64,000 bases of DNA from Rhyacophila brunnea (lineage: Eukaryota; Arthropoda; Insecta; Trichoptera; Rhyacophilidae): NCBI GenBank assembly GCA_022495005.1, contig JAGYXB010000051.1:806001-870000 (forward strand), in the 5' to 3' direction. Positions 1-11,470 of this stretch are shown here, one piece after another. How positions within the stretch are numbered: the stretch's first letter is position 1; every line of letters begins with the position of its first letter. The position numbers and the translations under genes were made by a program. The notes below the pieces were generated by a model. That model was not told the origin of the DNA. It made no database searches and was given only the letters and a program-made list of their open reading frames with translations.

Positions 1-740
1 ATACTTAAAGTGCAAAAAAATAGCCCTCATATTATATGGCAATAACATATTCACTGTGGGTTTACTTTTAACATGGTATTTTAATCATTATTTTAACATA
101 ATATGTGATCATAACTGTATGTATTCATTCAGAGAGTAATCTTACTTCAACATTTTCCTATTTTCTGACATAGAACTGGACGGTGTAGTAACCAGTTATC
201 CACCAAAATGGAGTTTTGAGTTATAAGCATTTGAAATTAAAATGTACACCATTTAGTTAAGATAATGAATAGAGTTATATTTTTTTGTAAATTATTACTT
301 GAAAACGTACCTTGTGATTGTATAAAGACTTTTTTAATAATATGATCCGTTGTTTATAATATATTAGGTAAATGGTTATTGAAAAATTGTAATCGTTGCA
401 AAAAAAAATATATTAGTTTTGCAGTATTCCACTATGCACCAAAAGTGTGACTTAACTGATTTTCCATTAACATCTTAATATTATAATATTTTATTATTAT
501 ATTATAATTATTTGCGAATTTGGTTTTGCATATTAAAAAAACAATATGAATATAGAATATTTATTACAAAATTATGTGTTTATTACAATATAGTATGAAT
601 AACTGAATAAACTAAGTACTATTCTAAAGAAAATATTACCACAGTAAGAGTAATAATAAAAAAGGAAGAAGTAAAAATAAATGTAAATGTTATGTTTTAA
701 CCGATGAATAAAACTTAAAATTAGTGTCAAAATATGAATT

Positions 741-1474
741 CTATTCGATTTCAAAATCCAAAGATAATCCAAACCCTTCTACATCGTCAGTATAATCAGC
801 ACTGTCATTATTGATAAATTGGTAGAAGGGTTTGGCATCTGTGAATATAAAGCTTAGTACTTTTTTTAGATCGGTTATTTTTTCTGCTGATAGTTTTTCT
901 ATTTAAAATGTATTATTATAATTTGATGTGCCTCCAAAACTAAGAACGGTATCTTCAATAACATTGACAATATTATCATCTACTGACAATATAACAATAT
1001 CTTCTTCAATCATTGTCATCATAATATCAGTTAACCCGCGTTGACACAGTCCAAGTACGATCCAAGTAGACTTGGATCGAGTGCCATCCAAGTGACAGCT
1101 TCATACTATTTATTCCTATCCAAGTTAACTTGGATAAGTAGGACGCGGTCCAAGTAGCTTGGATAGGAATAATTAGTATGAAGATGTCTCATCCAAGTGA
1201 CAGCGTCATACTATTTATTCCTATCCAAGTTAACTTGGATGAGTAGGACGCGGTCCAAGTAGCTTGGATAGGAATAATTATTATGAAGATGTCTCATACG
1301 AGTGCACTTGGATAGGAATAAATAGCATGAAGCTGTCACTTGGATGGCACTCAAGTACACTTGGATCGTACTTGGACCGTGTCAACGCGGCTTTAAGCAA
1401 CTGATTATGCACCATAAAAGTGGGAACATAATTTTTGCAATAATTAGTTTAGTGAAGGCTGAAAGTGACACATC
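741..1474 (-). pseudogene. Decayed exon-like open frame split by a TTAA element
   Basis: Reading the minus strand, a T-rich AG acceptor-like site ends at 1475-1476. An open frame follows from 1474 to about 1397, is interrupted by the 358-bp element at 1035-1392, and resumes at 1034 in the same frame once the element and one TTAA copy are removed. It then meets an in-frame TAA at 903-905 and continues open to a TAG at 741-743. The distal part is acidic (EEDIVILSVDDN, then FGLSLDFEIE at the end). I do not recognise the family. It could be the tail of a transposase or a dead host exon. Continuity across the insertion supports former coding; the internal stop argues it is dead. Confidence 0.3.
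1035..1392. mobile_element. 358-bp TTAA-flanked MITE with internal tandem repeats
   Basis: TTAA at 1031-1034 and 1393-1396 flank inverted ends: left CCCGCGTTGACACAGTCC, right (reverse complement) AGCCGCGTTGACACGGTCC, with homology running about 33 bp inward. The interior is built from a roughly 104-bp unit repeated from 1087 and 1191. That unit is itself made of inverted CCAAGT / ACTTGG blocks. There is no coding capacity. TTAA duplication is the hallmark of piggyBac-type transposases, so mobilisation by such an enzyme in trans is the inference. It sits inside a decayed open frame. Confidence 0.87.
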
Positions 1475-2102
1475 CTAAAAAACCCTTTTTTAATATTTAA
1501 TTCAGCTTATCCTAGCCTTGTATTTCCACTGTAACTTATAAAACAATAATTATAATGAATTTAAGTAAGTGGGGCGACGATAACTAGGCAGATATTGTAA
1601 GAAAATGCAAAAAACGACAACGTTTGACATCTCAGTTTAACAACAGCAGCCATGTTGTTTGGTGGATGATTGTTTACTGCAAAATGGATTTGTTTATTAT
1701 TGTATACACACATTTTTTTAAAAGTCTCATAGATGGCAATACAGACCGAATTTGACCATGATCTTTTTCGCAAAACGTAGAAAACATATTCATATTGTCG
1801 TTAAAACGAAAAACATAAAAGTGTCGCTTAACTGGTTACTGCATAACATCGTCCAACTATGGAAGGAAAAACATTGTCACCATATTACCGCCTGTGTAAC
1901 TATAATATTTTAACCCTTTTGTATATTATGTAGGTACGAAAAATATGCGAAAAACCGCTAACAGATTAGATGTAAATATTATTATTTTAGAGACCCCAAG
2001 TGAATTTATTATCAGGCTAAGGTGAAATCTTCTTGAGCAAATGTGACTTTAATTAATGACATCTAGTTTTTGTTTAGTAAATAAATGAATTTTCATTAAA
2101 GC

Positions 2103-2480
2103 TACCAGAGGCATCTGGCGGAAAAATACGAAGCTTGAGATTTGAAACAATTTATTTAGAGCAGTGTGTATGTAGGTACCTACTTATCTAAAAACATTCA
2201 AAAGAAAAACAAATATTTTTTTAAAGTCAAAGATAAAAAGTATCCCATCTCATTAGACAGGTATTATTTTTTATGGTTATGTTTATCATTCAAATATAAG
2301 TAGTTTATAAGGTTATTTTATGTATAGAAATTAGTTTTTAAATAAATAATTCAGTTTTAATATATTTTATATTTATTTTAAAAAACAATATTTTTTACTA
2401 AACGATAAAAATGTCTACAATTGGAAATCTTGTTTATATTTTAATATATCGAATCTAATTTCGATATAGTCTCACAATAA
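2103..2480. repeat. Diverged relative of the 21.6-kb foldback family
   Basis: GCGGAAAAATACGAAGCTTG near 2118, an AAGTCAAAGATA stretch near 2224 and TTTATGGTTATGTTTATC near 2271 recur in the same order in the arm of the element at 21614-22297. Similarity is patchy, so this is an old diverged copy. It lies just left of the mariner, while a better copy lies just right of it. Confidence 0.35.
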
Positions 2481-2509
2481 TGTAAGTAGTTATATTTTTT
2501 TGCAAAGTA

Positions 2510-3800
2510 CGAGGGTGGGTCAATAAGTCCTTAGAAAAGCCGACAGGTGGCGCGACTAGTACTGTAAGCGGTTTGTTTTCATGCAGCGGCACTACCGATT
2601 CAGTATGCCGCGAAGTTTCAATCAGATTGGTCGGGTTGTTGTGTGTTTCTCGTACATTTAAAAAAAAAAATTGCTTGTTTACAAAAAATGGAGAAAATTG
2701 AGTTTAGAGCTGTTATTAAACATCTTAATATAAAAGGGTTAACAGCAAAAGAAATAAAAAATGAGTTGGATTTAGTTCACGGCATATCTGCTCCTTCACT
2801 TGCAACTATTTATAACTGGTTAAATGAATTTAAACGTGGTCGTACATCAACAAAGGATGAACCACACTCAGGACGTCCTGTAGAGGTGACTACACCAGAA
2901 ATGATCAATAAAATCCACGATATGGTGTTAAGTGACCGAAGATTAAAGTTGAGTGAGATAATTGAGGTTACACGGATCTCAAAAGGTAGCGTCATTTCTA
3001 TTTTACATGACAAATTGGGCATGAAAAAGTTTCTGCAAGATAGGTGCCGCGTTTGCTTCACAGTCGACAATAAACGCAATAGGGTGGTGGCCTCTAAAGC
3101 CCTGTTGTCGCTCATGCAACGCAATCCGGATGAATTTTTCCGTCGCTTTGTGACTGTAGATGAAACATGGATACACCACTATACTCCGGAGACGAAAGAA
3201 CAGTCAAAGCAGTGGATTGCGAAGACAAACCATGTCCAAAGAAGGCGAAACCGTAAAATCAGCTGGTAAGGTTATGGCTACTGTATTTTGGGATGCACGT
3301 GAAATTATTTTCGTTGACTATTTGGAAAAAGGAAAAACAATAACAGGGGATTATTATGCATCTTTATTGGACCAGCTAAAAAACGAAATTGAAGAAAAGC
3401 GGCCTCATTTAAACAGGAAAAAAATCCTCTTTCATCAGGACAATGCCCGTGTTCACACATGTTTACGATCAATGGCTAAAATTGAAGAATTGAAGTTCAA
3501 ATTGGTCGACCACCCACCGTATTCGCCAGATTTAGCCCCCAGTGACTTTTTCCTTTTCCCAAACTTCAAAAAATGGCTAAGTGGACAACGTTTTTTTTTC
3601 AAATGAAGAAGTCATCGATCGGACAAATGCTTATTTTGAGGACCTTCCGAAAACTTATTTTCTGACGGTTTAAAAAAAATTGAGAAACGTCTAACCAAGT
3701 GTATTGAGCTCCAAGGAGATTATGTTGAGAAATAAAAAAAAATTACAAAAATAAAAACTGTTTTAATGCTTTTTTCTAAGGAATTATTGACCCACCCTCG
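2510..3800 (+). mobile_element. Full-length mariner transposon (1291 bp)
   Basis: TA dinucleotides at 2508-2509 and 3801-3802 flank inverted ends of about 31 bp: left CGAGGGTGGGTCAATAAGTC, right (reverse complement) CGAGGGTGGGTCAATAATTC. Both run on into CTTAGAAAA. Length, TA target and a single transposase frame of mariner type are all canonical for the Tc1/mariner superfamily. The transposase is frameshifted, so this copy is non-autonomous. Its ends are nearly intact, so it could still be a substrate for a related enzyme. Confidence 0.97.
2688..3735 (+). pseudogene. Mariner transposase, DD34D, frameshifted
   Basis: The start chosen is the ATG at 2688 (MEKIEF...), because the ATG 45 bases upstream adds only low-complexity residues. 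The N-terminal half holds the helix-turn-helix DNA-binding region (about residues 10-60) with the linker motif YNWLNEFKRGR and SGRP. The catalytic core shows VTVDETWIHHY (first Asp), HQDNARVH (second Asp) and HPPYSPDLAPSD (third Asp), with 34 residues between the last two, as expected for mariner DD34D cut-and-paste enzymes. The first frameshift lies around 3213-3235, just after the first Asp motif. A second lies in a T-run near 3590-3600 and a third near 3668-3672. The last frame ends GDYVEK-stop at 3733-3735. The three catalytic Asp remain encoded but in broken frames, so the gene is dead though fairly young. Confidence 0.95.
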
Positions 3801-3867
3801 TATCTATCACAGAACAGATTATTATTTCTGAGTTCCCTGGTGTCTATGGTATAATGAGATTCCCTAT

Positions 3868-4265
3868 ACCAGGCACCATACGAAGCTTGCAATTTGAGAT
3901 ATTTTTTTGATAATTTACAATTTCAACTAGGTATTAATTAATAAATGTGTAACTGAAAACATTAAAAAGATTTTTTTTAAGTCAAAGATCTTACAATTAA
4001 TGTAAAAAAAAATGTGAATTTGTTACATATTTATGTCACGAGTTACGTTATTATTACATTATATTTTATGGTTATATTCATTATTAAAATTTAGTTTATT
4101 AAGTTTTCAAATTTTTACCATGTAGATTTTTGACTAATTAATCGTTTTAATATTTTTTTATATTTAATTTAAAAAACATCGATTTTTATAAAAATCTAAA
4201 TGTGTAACTTTAAGTTCTTTTTATTTATATCAAATCAAGCTTCAATATTGGGAACATACCTAAAA
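3868..4265 (-). repeat. Truncated copy of the TTAA foldback family
   Basis: From ATACGAAGCTTGCAATTTGA at about 3879 the sequence follows, at roughly 80-85 percent by eye, the reverse complement of 22260 down to about 21860. This includes the AACATCGATTTTTATAAAAA core and AATATTGGGA near 4244. The terminal GGGGGATCC end is replaced by other sequence, so only one arm plus the centre is present. It begins about 70 bp right of the mariner. Confidence 0.8.
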
Positions 4266-4684
4266 CAAAATTTGTTTGCTGCTGGCTTCCTGTAAAATGT
4301 AAACCGACAAGAACCGTGTTTTATTTAGACATGAATTTTATGTCAGTACTATACCACCGAAAGAGTTTGGACGATCTTTAATATAAGGCCATATATTTCC
4401 GATACAACATTTCACGGTGAAGTGTGATACGTCGAACTGCATACGTACAAGTTTCCGGACACGGAATAATCATCAAAACAATAAGCTAAGAGTGTTGTTA
4501 TCGCCTGAAGAAAATAGTCGCCGAAGCAAACGAATCTATTATTATGATCTGCACCACCGCATTGAATTAAAATTGTCCGGAATTATCATTTTTTTTAAAT
4601 ACCACTGGCTTATATGACAATCCGAATCAAACCAACTGAAGAGCACTGGTCTGTCAACACCTTCAAATATGCAGGACAGCATAA

Positions 4685-4804
4685 ACCCATTCGTTGCGGA
4701 CCTTTTAATTAATATTTAATTACCACATTTAAATAACATGCTAATTATATCTAATGGCCACTTGATGGACAACGCACTAGTAGCGTTGGACGCAGTGAAT
4801 GGGT
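4685..4804. mobile_element. About 120-bp MITE, one of two copies
   Basis: The ends are inverted: left ACCCATTCGTTGCGGAC, right (reverse complement) ACCCATTCACTGCGTCC. The AT-rich middle (AATTACCACATTTAAATAAC and TAATTATATCTAATGGCC) recurs in opposite orientation at 56153-56275. It has no coding capacity. The superfamily is unknown because no clear target duplication is visible. Confidence 0.65.
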
Positions 4805-4889
4805 AAAGCAGGTATCGTGGCAGATAAATAACCATGACGTTATTTTTAACGATACGAATAAAAAAAACAATAAATTAAATAAAACTTAC

Positions 4890-5077
4890 GATAAAAGTAG
4901 ACGAGAAGATGTGAAACGTGCAAGGAAATGAGCATAGTGATAATAGGAATGTAAGCTTGAGCTGCCATGGTCCATAGTTTCCAATAAGTTTTGCCACAGG
5001 GTCATCGTCTTCCGGTTCCTGCGGTGGAGTAGCAGGCTGCTTCTCTGGCACTGCGTCGGCGGGTTGTTTGGACATAA
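4890..5077 (-). CDS. First coding exon of an SLC22-like organic cation transporter
   Basis: On the minus strand a pyrimidine-rich tract ending TTTGTTTCTAG (acceptor at 5078-5079) is followed by two bases and ATG at 5075-5073. The frame is open for 62 codons and ends at a consensus donor GTAAG starting at 4889, leaving phase 0. The peptide has a Pro/Glu/Asp-rich cytoplasmic N-terminus (residues 1-28), then DPVAKLIGNYGPWQ and the start of a hydrophobic helix LTFLLSLCSFPCTFHIF. The Asp...IG.(Y/F)G..Q....LL pattern before the first membrane helix is typical of insect SLC22 / organic cation or carcinine transporter-like major facilitator proteins. Such proteins move organic cations or related solutes across the plasma membrane. 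Exon 1 must be a 5' UTR exon further right. Later exons should lie left of 4885, but I found none in the window. Family assignment is inferred from one motif. Confidence 0.72.
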
Positions 5078-5365
5078 CTAGAAACAAAAATAGTTCAATT
5101 TCAGTTACCGAAGCTAAAAACATTACCATTGCACCTAAATAATATCTATGGCCGTATAATATACCTATATGATTAGTTTCAATTTTCCACGATACCCTAT
5201 CTTATGGACTTTCGTAAAATGCGGTTATTCAATACCTCGTATCAATAAATCGTATGTCCTTCATTACTGCATAAATTACTGAAATGTTCGAATATTACGA
5301 ACATAGGTACGAATCCAAAAAATAATATCAAACGCTAGTGATTTATCATTGTTTCCTTAGAACAC

Positions 5366-5822
5366 ATAATTACAAGATAAAAATAACTTTTTATATACAA
5401 CGTTTTTAAATTTTCTGTTGAATTATTATGCTCAATATGCTCAAACTTGTACATGATATGAAGTAAATAAAAACAAAAAAATATAGAATACTGAAAAGTA
5501 ATTTTGATTTCCATAGTAACGCACGTATATATTAATAAGTTAGTTGCTAGTACCACCCACTTAGCAACCAATAATAGTCGATTAGATTACGGATATCTTC
5601 CGAAATAACTTTTCATACAAAACAGAATTAACTGAAAATGAATTCAATTCTACTTAAAGATGGCTAAAAGTATTAAAAGAATGCATTGGCATCGTGTTCC
5701 GATATATTCTAAAAGTTTCAAATGTCTAGCTAGTTGGGAAGTTAGTTAAAAATCGATTGCAAGATTTGTACCGGATAAACAACCACCGGACAAACAAGAA
5801 TAAGAGATAATAAAAACGTTGT
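5366..5822 (-). repeat. Dispersed repeat, inverted copy of 38989-39426
   Basis: About 455 bp. The minus strand here matches the plus strand of 38989-39426 at high identity over blocks such as TTTGTCCGGTGGTTGTTTAT, AGTTATTTCGGAAGA and GAGCATAATAATTCAACAGA. Homology stops abruptly at both ends, as expected for an interspersed element. Short open frames cross it but are not conserved in the other copy. Class unknown. Confidence 0.85.
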
Positions 5823-6050
5823 AATAAAAAAATAAGTGGGTTGCCTTCGGGGTATGGCTGTAAGAAGGTACAATTGCCGAGTGTGAAAAAAAATACGATA
5901 AGCACGCGCTAAAGAATATGTTTGTTTTTTCAATTTTTACGTCTGTATCATAATAATATGAATTAAATTCTGTCATGTATAAAAAAACGCGCATTCAATA
6001 TTGACAATATTTGAGGACACTTAGCGGGCTTTATGTTTCATGCATTTTAT

Positions 6051-6075
6051 GGCCTACCCCCACGAGACATTACTG
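6051..6075. repeat. Solo hAT-like terminus
   Basis: The minus strand reads CAGTAATGTCTCGTGGGGGT, close to the right end of the hAT element at 61781-62349 (CAGTGACGTCCCGTGGGGGT). Only the terminal 25 or so bases are recognisable. It is a likely relic of that family. Confidence 0.4.
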
Positions 6076-6447
6076 GATATACTGCATTTTATATTGAACA
6101 TCTACCTAAGGTACCTACTGACTGGGAAAAATCTGCACGGGTTTCATTTAGCTAAAAATAAAAATTTACTTCGATGAAAGAATATACCTACCTACCTTTC
6201 ATGAAGCCATTAACATGAATTTATTATAGATAAGTAGTGTTTCTTGCTCTGTGTTTGTTGGGATGATTTTCTTTTAATTAGTTACACGTGAATCCCTGAT
6301 GATAGTCACTGTTCTAATAATTATGCTCAGGTACATACTGAAGATAAGAAGATAAGATTTTAAATACTAGCTAAGACAATTGGTTTACAATTTAGAGATA
6401 GTCACAACACAACATCTACGGTGTATACTAAAATTATCCATACTTAA

Positions 6448-6887
6448 GCGTCAATTACATTGAGTTTTTTTACGAGCTGCTTATTGGCGAATTTAAAAGC
6501 GGGCGGTTCAGCTACTGCGATTTCATGATTACACACAAAACTTTCCATTCGCTGATAAGCCACAAGCCAGCGAGCGATTTTGACGGAACGTAGTTCGTTT
6601 TTTTACCGGGAGGTCGCTACGCTCCATAACAATGTTTCCATTAAACGTCAAAAATGTAAATTTTAAAATGAGTAGTTCGTTTTTCCACCACCATCGCTCT
6701 ACTGCGCAGACGCAGTAAGCCCACACGCCGGCGTGTAGTGTGAAAAGTTGACCGGCTTTCAACTTTTCTAGGTGGAGTGTTTACAACCTGCTTATTAGCT
6801 TATTCGATGATTACACTGGGCGAATTTACAGGCAGATTATAAATTTGCCAATAATCAGCTCATAAAAAAGCTCAATGTAATTGACGC
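6448..6887. mobile_element. 440-bp TTAA-flanked MITE
   Basis: TTAA at 6444-6447 and 6888-6891. The ends are inverted: GCGTCAATTACATTGAG, then GYTTTTTTAYGAGCTG and TTATTGGC, on both sides for about 45 bp. The interior is less AT-rich than its surroundings (6480-6760, with CGCTCTACTGCGCAGACGCA) and has no gene. This is TTAA-type, but its ends are unlike those of the other TTAA elements here, so it is a separate family. Confidence 0.9.
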
Positions 6888-6891
6888 TTAA

Positions 6892-7723
6892 GAGACAAGC
6901 CGGTCACAAACGATTACCAGGCTGCGAGAGATAATATACCCTTCTTCCGATAGGAAATAATGTTTCGGATAACGGCCCACTAACTGTGAAATTTGGTTGA
7001 CCAACATATAAAAAAGATAAATTGTTATAAATATGACCTAAACTAATACTGTTAAAAATGAAGCCAGCGATGTTATTATTCTGTCTGCGTATAAGCAGGC
7101 CCACACCATGTGGAGATGTTGGGAGTACGCCGGGGTAAAGGATTCAAGGGGTGGCAAAATATCCAGAAAAACATTATGAAATAATATTATTGTATGTTGA
7201 AACATGTGGTTACTGCGTAGTATGTTGTGTGCCTCGATGATTTTAAGAAAATATTAACATAGTTATCTAAATTTATGAGTATTTTATCAAAATAAGTGTT
7301 AGGTTTTTTTGTTTTATGGCCGATCAAGCTCAGACGGTCAAATTATTTTCCTACGAGATTTTATTAATCGGAACGGCGCTCCGGTGCGTTCCGGTCCATT
7401 TCGAGCCCTGTAAGATGGTACTTATCAAAGGGTGGCAAATCGAAGAATGGACCCAAAATATATAATTTTATATTCCTATATACGAGTTTAAAATCTTCGG
7501 TTTATGACTAATCCATTAAAGTTGAATAAAAAACCGAAAAGCACTCTCTAAGAGTCTAAACAGAATATTATTTCAAAGCAAAATAGAGACATAAAACTTA
7601 ATGCAAACATTACGTAATTCTATATAACGACAAATGGCAATTTTTTTTCTTTTTGTTTCATGTATATTTACTAGTAAAAAGGTCTTTAATGTCATAAGAT
7701 ATTTTCTTATTGTAATATTTTTT
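6892..7723. other. No gene seen; possible hAT end
   Basis: AT-rich sequence without supported exons. Around 7366-7411 the minus strand reads CAGGGCTCGAAATGGACCGG, which resembles a hAT terminus, but no partner end was found. Confidence 0.5.
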
Positions 7724-7896
7724 TTTTAAATTTCTTAACACTACAAAATACTATTAGGCCCGATGAAAGTATTGTGGTGAAACAGTAATGCAGTAATTTA
7801 AATGAAACGATTGCGACTTCACCGTGAATCGAACTCTGTGCCTCGTGGTATGAGCTCAGTGCCTTACGAACTGAACGACGAGGAGCGGCCACCTTC
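7724..7896 (-). repeat. tRNA-derived SINE
   Basis: On the minus strand a tRNA-like head (about 7896-7820) has an A-box-like GTCGTTCAGTTCGTAAGGC and a B-box CAGAGTTCGATTCACGG. A body follows, ending in GGGCCTAATAGTATT and an A-rich tail near 7730. The tail resembles that of the SINE at 11900-12112. These are RNA polymerase III retrosequences that depend on a LINE enzyme for movement. Confidence 0.65.
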
Positions 7897-10891
7897 CTCG
7901 GTATGTTTTCAATGGGAATCAGTGCCTATTGGTTCAGTTTTCACCCGGAAATCCTAAACATGCTAATCTCATATAAAAATGCATACGTACTACCGTCTAA
8001 TGTACCTACGATTCGTTTCAAGTTTGTACAAATTGCATTTTAAAAAATCATTGTAAGAAACACAGTAGGCTTAGATATAATATGTAGATATATATTGTAA
8101 AATAGTGTTTTATTATATATCAGTGATACTGTTTTCTTAGTTCTTACACTGACTCGTAATTTATATTGATTATCAATAATAATTTATAAAATACGTCTCT
8201 GCCCGCTATCATCTGAAATCGCGTGTTGCGGTTTTCTTATGTAATAGGAAAATGATATATCATTAAATCTAATTTTATCTACCGAATAGTCCTTGAGTTA
8301 GTTAAAAGAAGATGTCTTTACCTTTACTGAATATTATTTAATGATATATTTTATGGTATTGTAAGCAGACCCGCCTCGCCTATACATAGGTACGAAATAC
8401 GAAAAGTGCATTGCACGAATGTTACCGAACTTTGAGGGCTGCTTAAAACAAATACACCTATTATTTTTGTCTTAAATATTAATTCTTGCAACGATTAGTT
8501 GACGCTGTGTTTTATTAATAGTCCGCCAAAAAATAACGAAAACTGTCATAAATCTATAAAATAAAGGAATGCACCAAATACAAAACATCTGTACCTATTA
8601 ACTTTGACATTTTTAGAAAATATTAAGTACACTCCTTATAAGAGTTATCATGTATATATATACAAATATCGACTGACATAATTCTTGCATTTTTTTAAAC
8701 ATTATTTACCAGTGGGAAATGGTTCTTTATGATATCGCACAAGGCCATCTGAAATCTTAAGGGCCGGCCTGATTGTAAGTAGATGAACTGGGACAAATTG
8801 AGTATGTATTATATTTAAAACTTATATTTATTTAATTGATTATCTATCGATTACAGTGATCTATCTGTTCACTGTGGCAGATTTTTGATTAAAACTAGAC
8901 AATTAATAGATAAATAGTTAATTGAAATATGTAGACTGTGATTATAACTAGTGCGTTTAACGCGCTCTAGATAACTGCGGACTGCTAATACTAGTCATGT
9001 TTTAGTCCCATGAGACATAATTAACAGGTGATATCACGAGCACGACCAAGTCACGACATAGTAGGGCATCTAATTATTAACGGGAGGAAAGATACTACTC
9101 GGTCAGCGGTTTTTTGCAAACAACTATTCGGCTAACCAGTTTAAACCATCAGATTTTTTTAAAATATAATATTCTTATGTAGGTATCTTCATAATTTATC
9201 TTACCAATATCGTTTCTATAGTAAAGTTAACTAGGTACTCACTTTGTAGGCAACTTTCAACGCAAGTTTATTTATGGAAAATCTCATCTGATCCACTATT
9301 TGAGCCTGATTACCTACAACTTGGCTATGAGTTACGAGAAAATAATTTCTATCCAAGACAAATGACGAATGAACCTCTACCAAATTATTTAGTTAAACCA
9401 TGCAAATCTAATTCTAACTGCCGTACAGTATCATGTAGTTATAAGAAATCGGCTTTGACATGTATATCATTGTGCAAATGTGTAAGTAGTGTTTGTAAAA
9501 ACTGTGATCATGATACTTAAATCAGTTTGAACACTTGACTTGTTTCTTTTTTTTAATAAATGTGTACTTAGTGTGGTTAGTGGTTATCGTTATTTCATTT
9601 ATTCACCTACCTATATAATATGCAACCTACACTGTTTCTGGGTTAACCATAATACTAAAACTAATGTCATATGCATATATATATAGTAAAGAAACTAATC
9701 TGGGTGATTTTATACAAAAATGCTATTAAATAAAGTAATTTAAGCCAAGGAGGTTCCAAGAATCGCTAATTTTGAACACATTGCACTACCCGCTATTTTT
9801 ATTTTTTTCAAATGGGACGAACCGTTCTTCAACCATGCCGATGGCATGGTACAATTATTGAATTCTCAATCAATCCCTGATTCGGTCTTGGTTTTATTGA
9901 AGAACTCAGAACAATTTTTGGTGGGTTATAAGAAAAAAATTAAAACCTCAATAAAAAAAAATACCAGTATATCGCCTGGTAACATCGACATTATATATCT
10001 TGGTGACCCCTAAAACCTATTCCAATTGACAGAATGCGTTCCGCATATTATGTATACGAAAAGTCTATGGGATCCTGACTACAACGCGATGCGCTACTTT
10101 CGACACTAATGATTTTTTATCTTTATCCCATACCTATATTTAGAGTTTGATCGGTTAACCAAGGGGAAATGCCCGGCTTTTGGTTATTTTAAAAACGACA
10201 TAGCATCATGGTATCAATCCATATCATATAATATAATAATATGTGGACGTATTGTAAGAAAACACCGATTAACCAAAGCTTATATAAATAGTCAACATAA
10301 ACATAGGCACCAAACCGACCTCCTCCGCACCACTTTTCGAGCTTAATCGAAAATATAGGTACATAAATTACCCAAGACTGAGGTCCCCACGCACTCATGT
10401 ATGCTTTGACTGAGTTCACGATTTTTAATTAAAAAAATGTCCATAGGCACAGAACCATAGTGAACTAACAACATTAAAACATAGGTATGAATGTAATAAT
10501 ATGTATTATAGAAAAAAAGCTAATTCGGAACTGACGAACATTCTACGTGAAGAAATCTTCTCGCTCGCAGTAAGAGACGCCGCAATTATTTTAAATGCAA
10601 TCAAATTAGCCTTTGTGATGACCAGGTCGGACAGTCCGATGTGCCCAACAGCTTTTTGGACTGACTTAAATAAATCTTCCCCTTTTCGTACACATTTCAG
10701 GACACTCCCAGATTTATTTCTCAGCTAGATGGACATGTTGATCAGGTGATAAAACCAAGTTCAAAGAGCTTGGCAGCTTAAAAACAAAAAAAGTAAATTA
10801 TCATTTTTCATAAGTACAAGAATATCAATAATAAAAATTTGGCTTCCGCCAGACGCCAGTTACAATTAAGTTAGTAAAGTCATTACCTTAA
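7897..10891. other. 3.0 kb with no supported feature
   Basis: AT-rich DNA with only short open frames that lack splice-site context and show no family resemblance. I see no inverted-end element or RNA gene. It is plausibly intergenic or intron. Confidence 0.6.
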
Positions 10892-11253
10892 GGCTATACT
10901 TCAGCTGAGGCATGGTCTAAAACGATCGTGACTACGCGACGCGCAGATTGTGCAAACGACGCACGACGAACAAAACATAATTTGTCATAAAAATTGAACA
11001 TGTGTCCATTCAATGTTAAGTTTATTGTTATTTAATAATAATATATATTATTCATTGACATGTTTTGTTTTTCGAGTAAATACGTAACGTTTTTTAATCA
11101 TCTTTACACGATTTAAGAATTAATTCCTCCTACGCCATCGCAAAACAAATTGACGTGCTAACAGGTCGACTATCGCTCTCTTACCGGCAACGCAAGTGAA
11201 ATTACGTCCCACCTATTGCTGAAAATTATTTGCCGTTTCACTGAAGTATGCTC
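10892..11253 (+). mobile_element. TTAA MITE family A, copy 1 (362 bp)
   Basis: TTAA at 10888-10891 and 11254-11257. It starts GGCTATACTTCAGCTGAGGC and ends GCTGAAAATTATTTGCCGTT...ATGCTC. The ends are weakly inverted (TATACTTCAG against ATACTTCAGTGA). Two more copies in the same orientation lie at 35189-35550 and 54813-55154, each cut exactly at TTAA. The interior keeps ACGCGACGCGCAGATTGTGC and a central AT-rich block. It has no coding capacity. Confidence 0.92.
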
Positions 11254-11335
11254 TTAATTGATCACAGAGCAGATTACCTCCTGAACTGTGGAAGTTAAAC
11301 TACCTACCTCGGTTACATACGTAGTTATAAGAAAT

Positions 11336-11470
11336 AACTCGGTCGATAGCTTAGAGACAAAAGCACTCATACGGAAAGTGAAAGACGTGAGTTTGAGTCC
11401 CACTCGGTACTACTTTTTTTCTAATATGTATGTTTCTGAGGTTTTCCAAAATTGTGTCACTTCCTTAATA
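11336..11470 (+). repeat. tRNA-derived SINE fragment
   Basis: GGTCGATAGCTTAGAGAC resembles an A box and GTGAGTTTGAGTCCCAC a B box about 45 bases later, followed by a T-rich body with TTTCTGAGGTTTTCC. It is old and diverged. Confidence 0.5.

Larger units (their letters stand above)
177..1856. mobile_element. Possible decayed DNA transposon with diverged inverted ends
   Basis: Near 177 the sequence reads TGGACGGTGT then AGTAACCAGTTA. Near 1856 the reverse complement reads TGGACGATGTTATGCAGTAACCAGTTAA (20 and 8 bases), so the two ends resemble each other in inverted orientation. Related words (AAAAGTGTGACTTAACTG near 440, AAAGTGTCGCTTAACTGG near 1817) repeat inside. The interval holds a decayed minus-strand open frame and a younger TTAA MITE. 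I see no convincing target duplication. It could also be a chance arrangement of a dispersed repeat, so confidence is low. Confidence 0.25.

Noticed and set aside
1087..1297. CRISPR-like direct repeats
   Set aside because: The repeats are 104 bp long, lack spacers and lie inside a TTAA MITE in animal DNA.
10501..10728. 75-codon plus-strand gene
   Set aside because: No domain, no splice context and composition like surrounding noncoding DNA.
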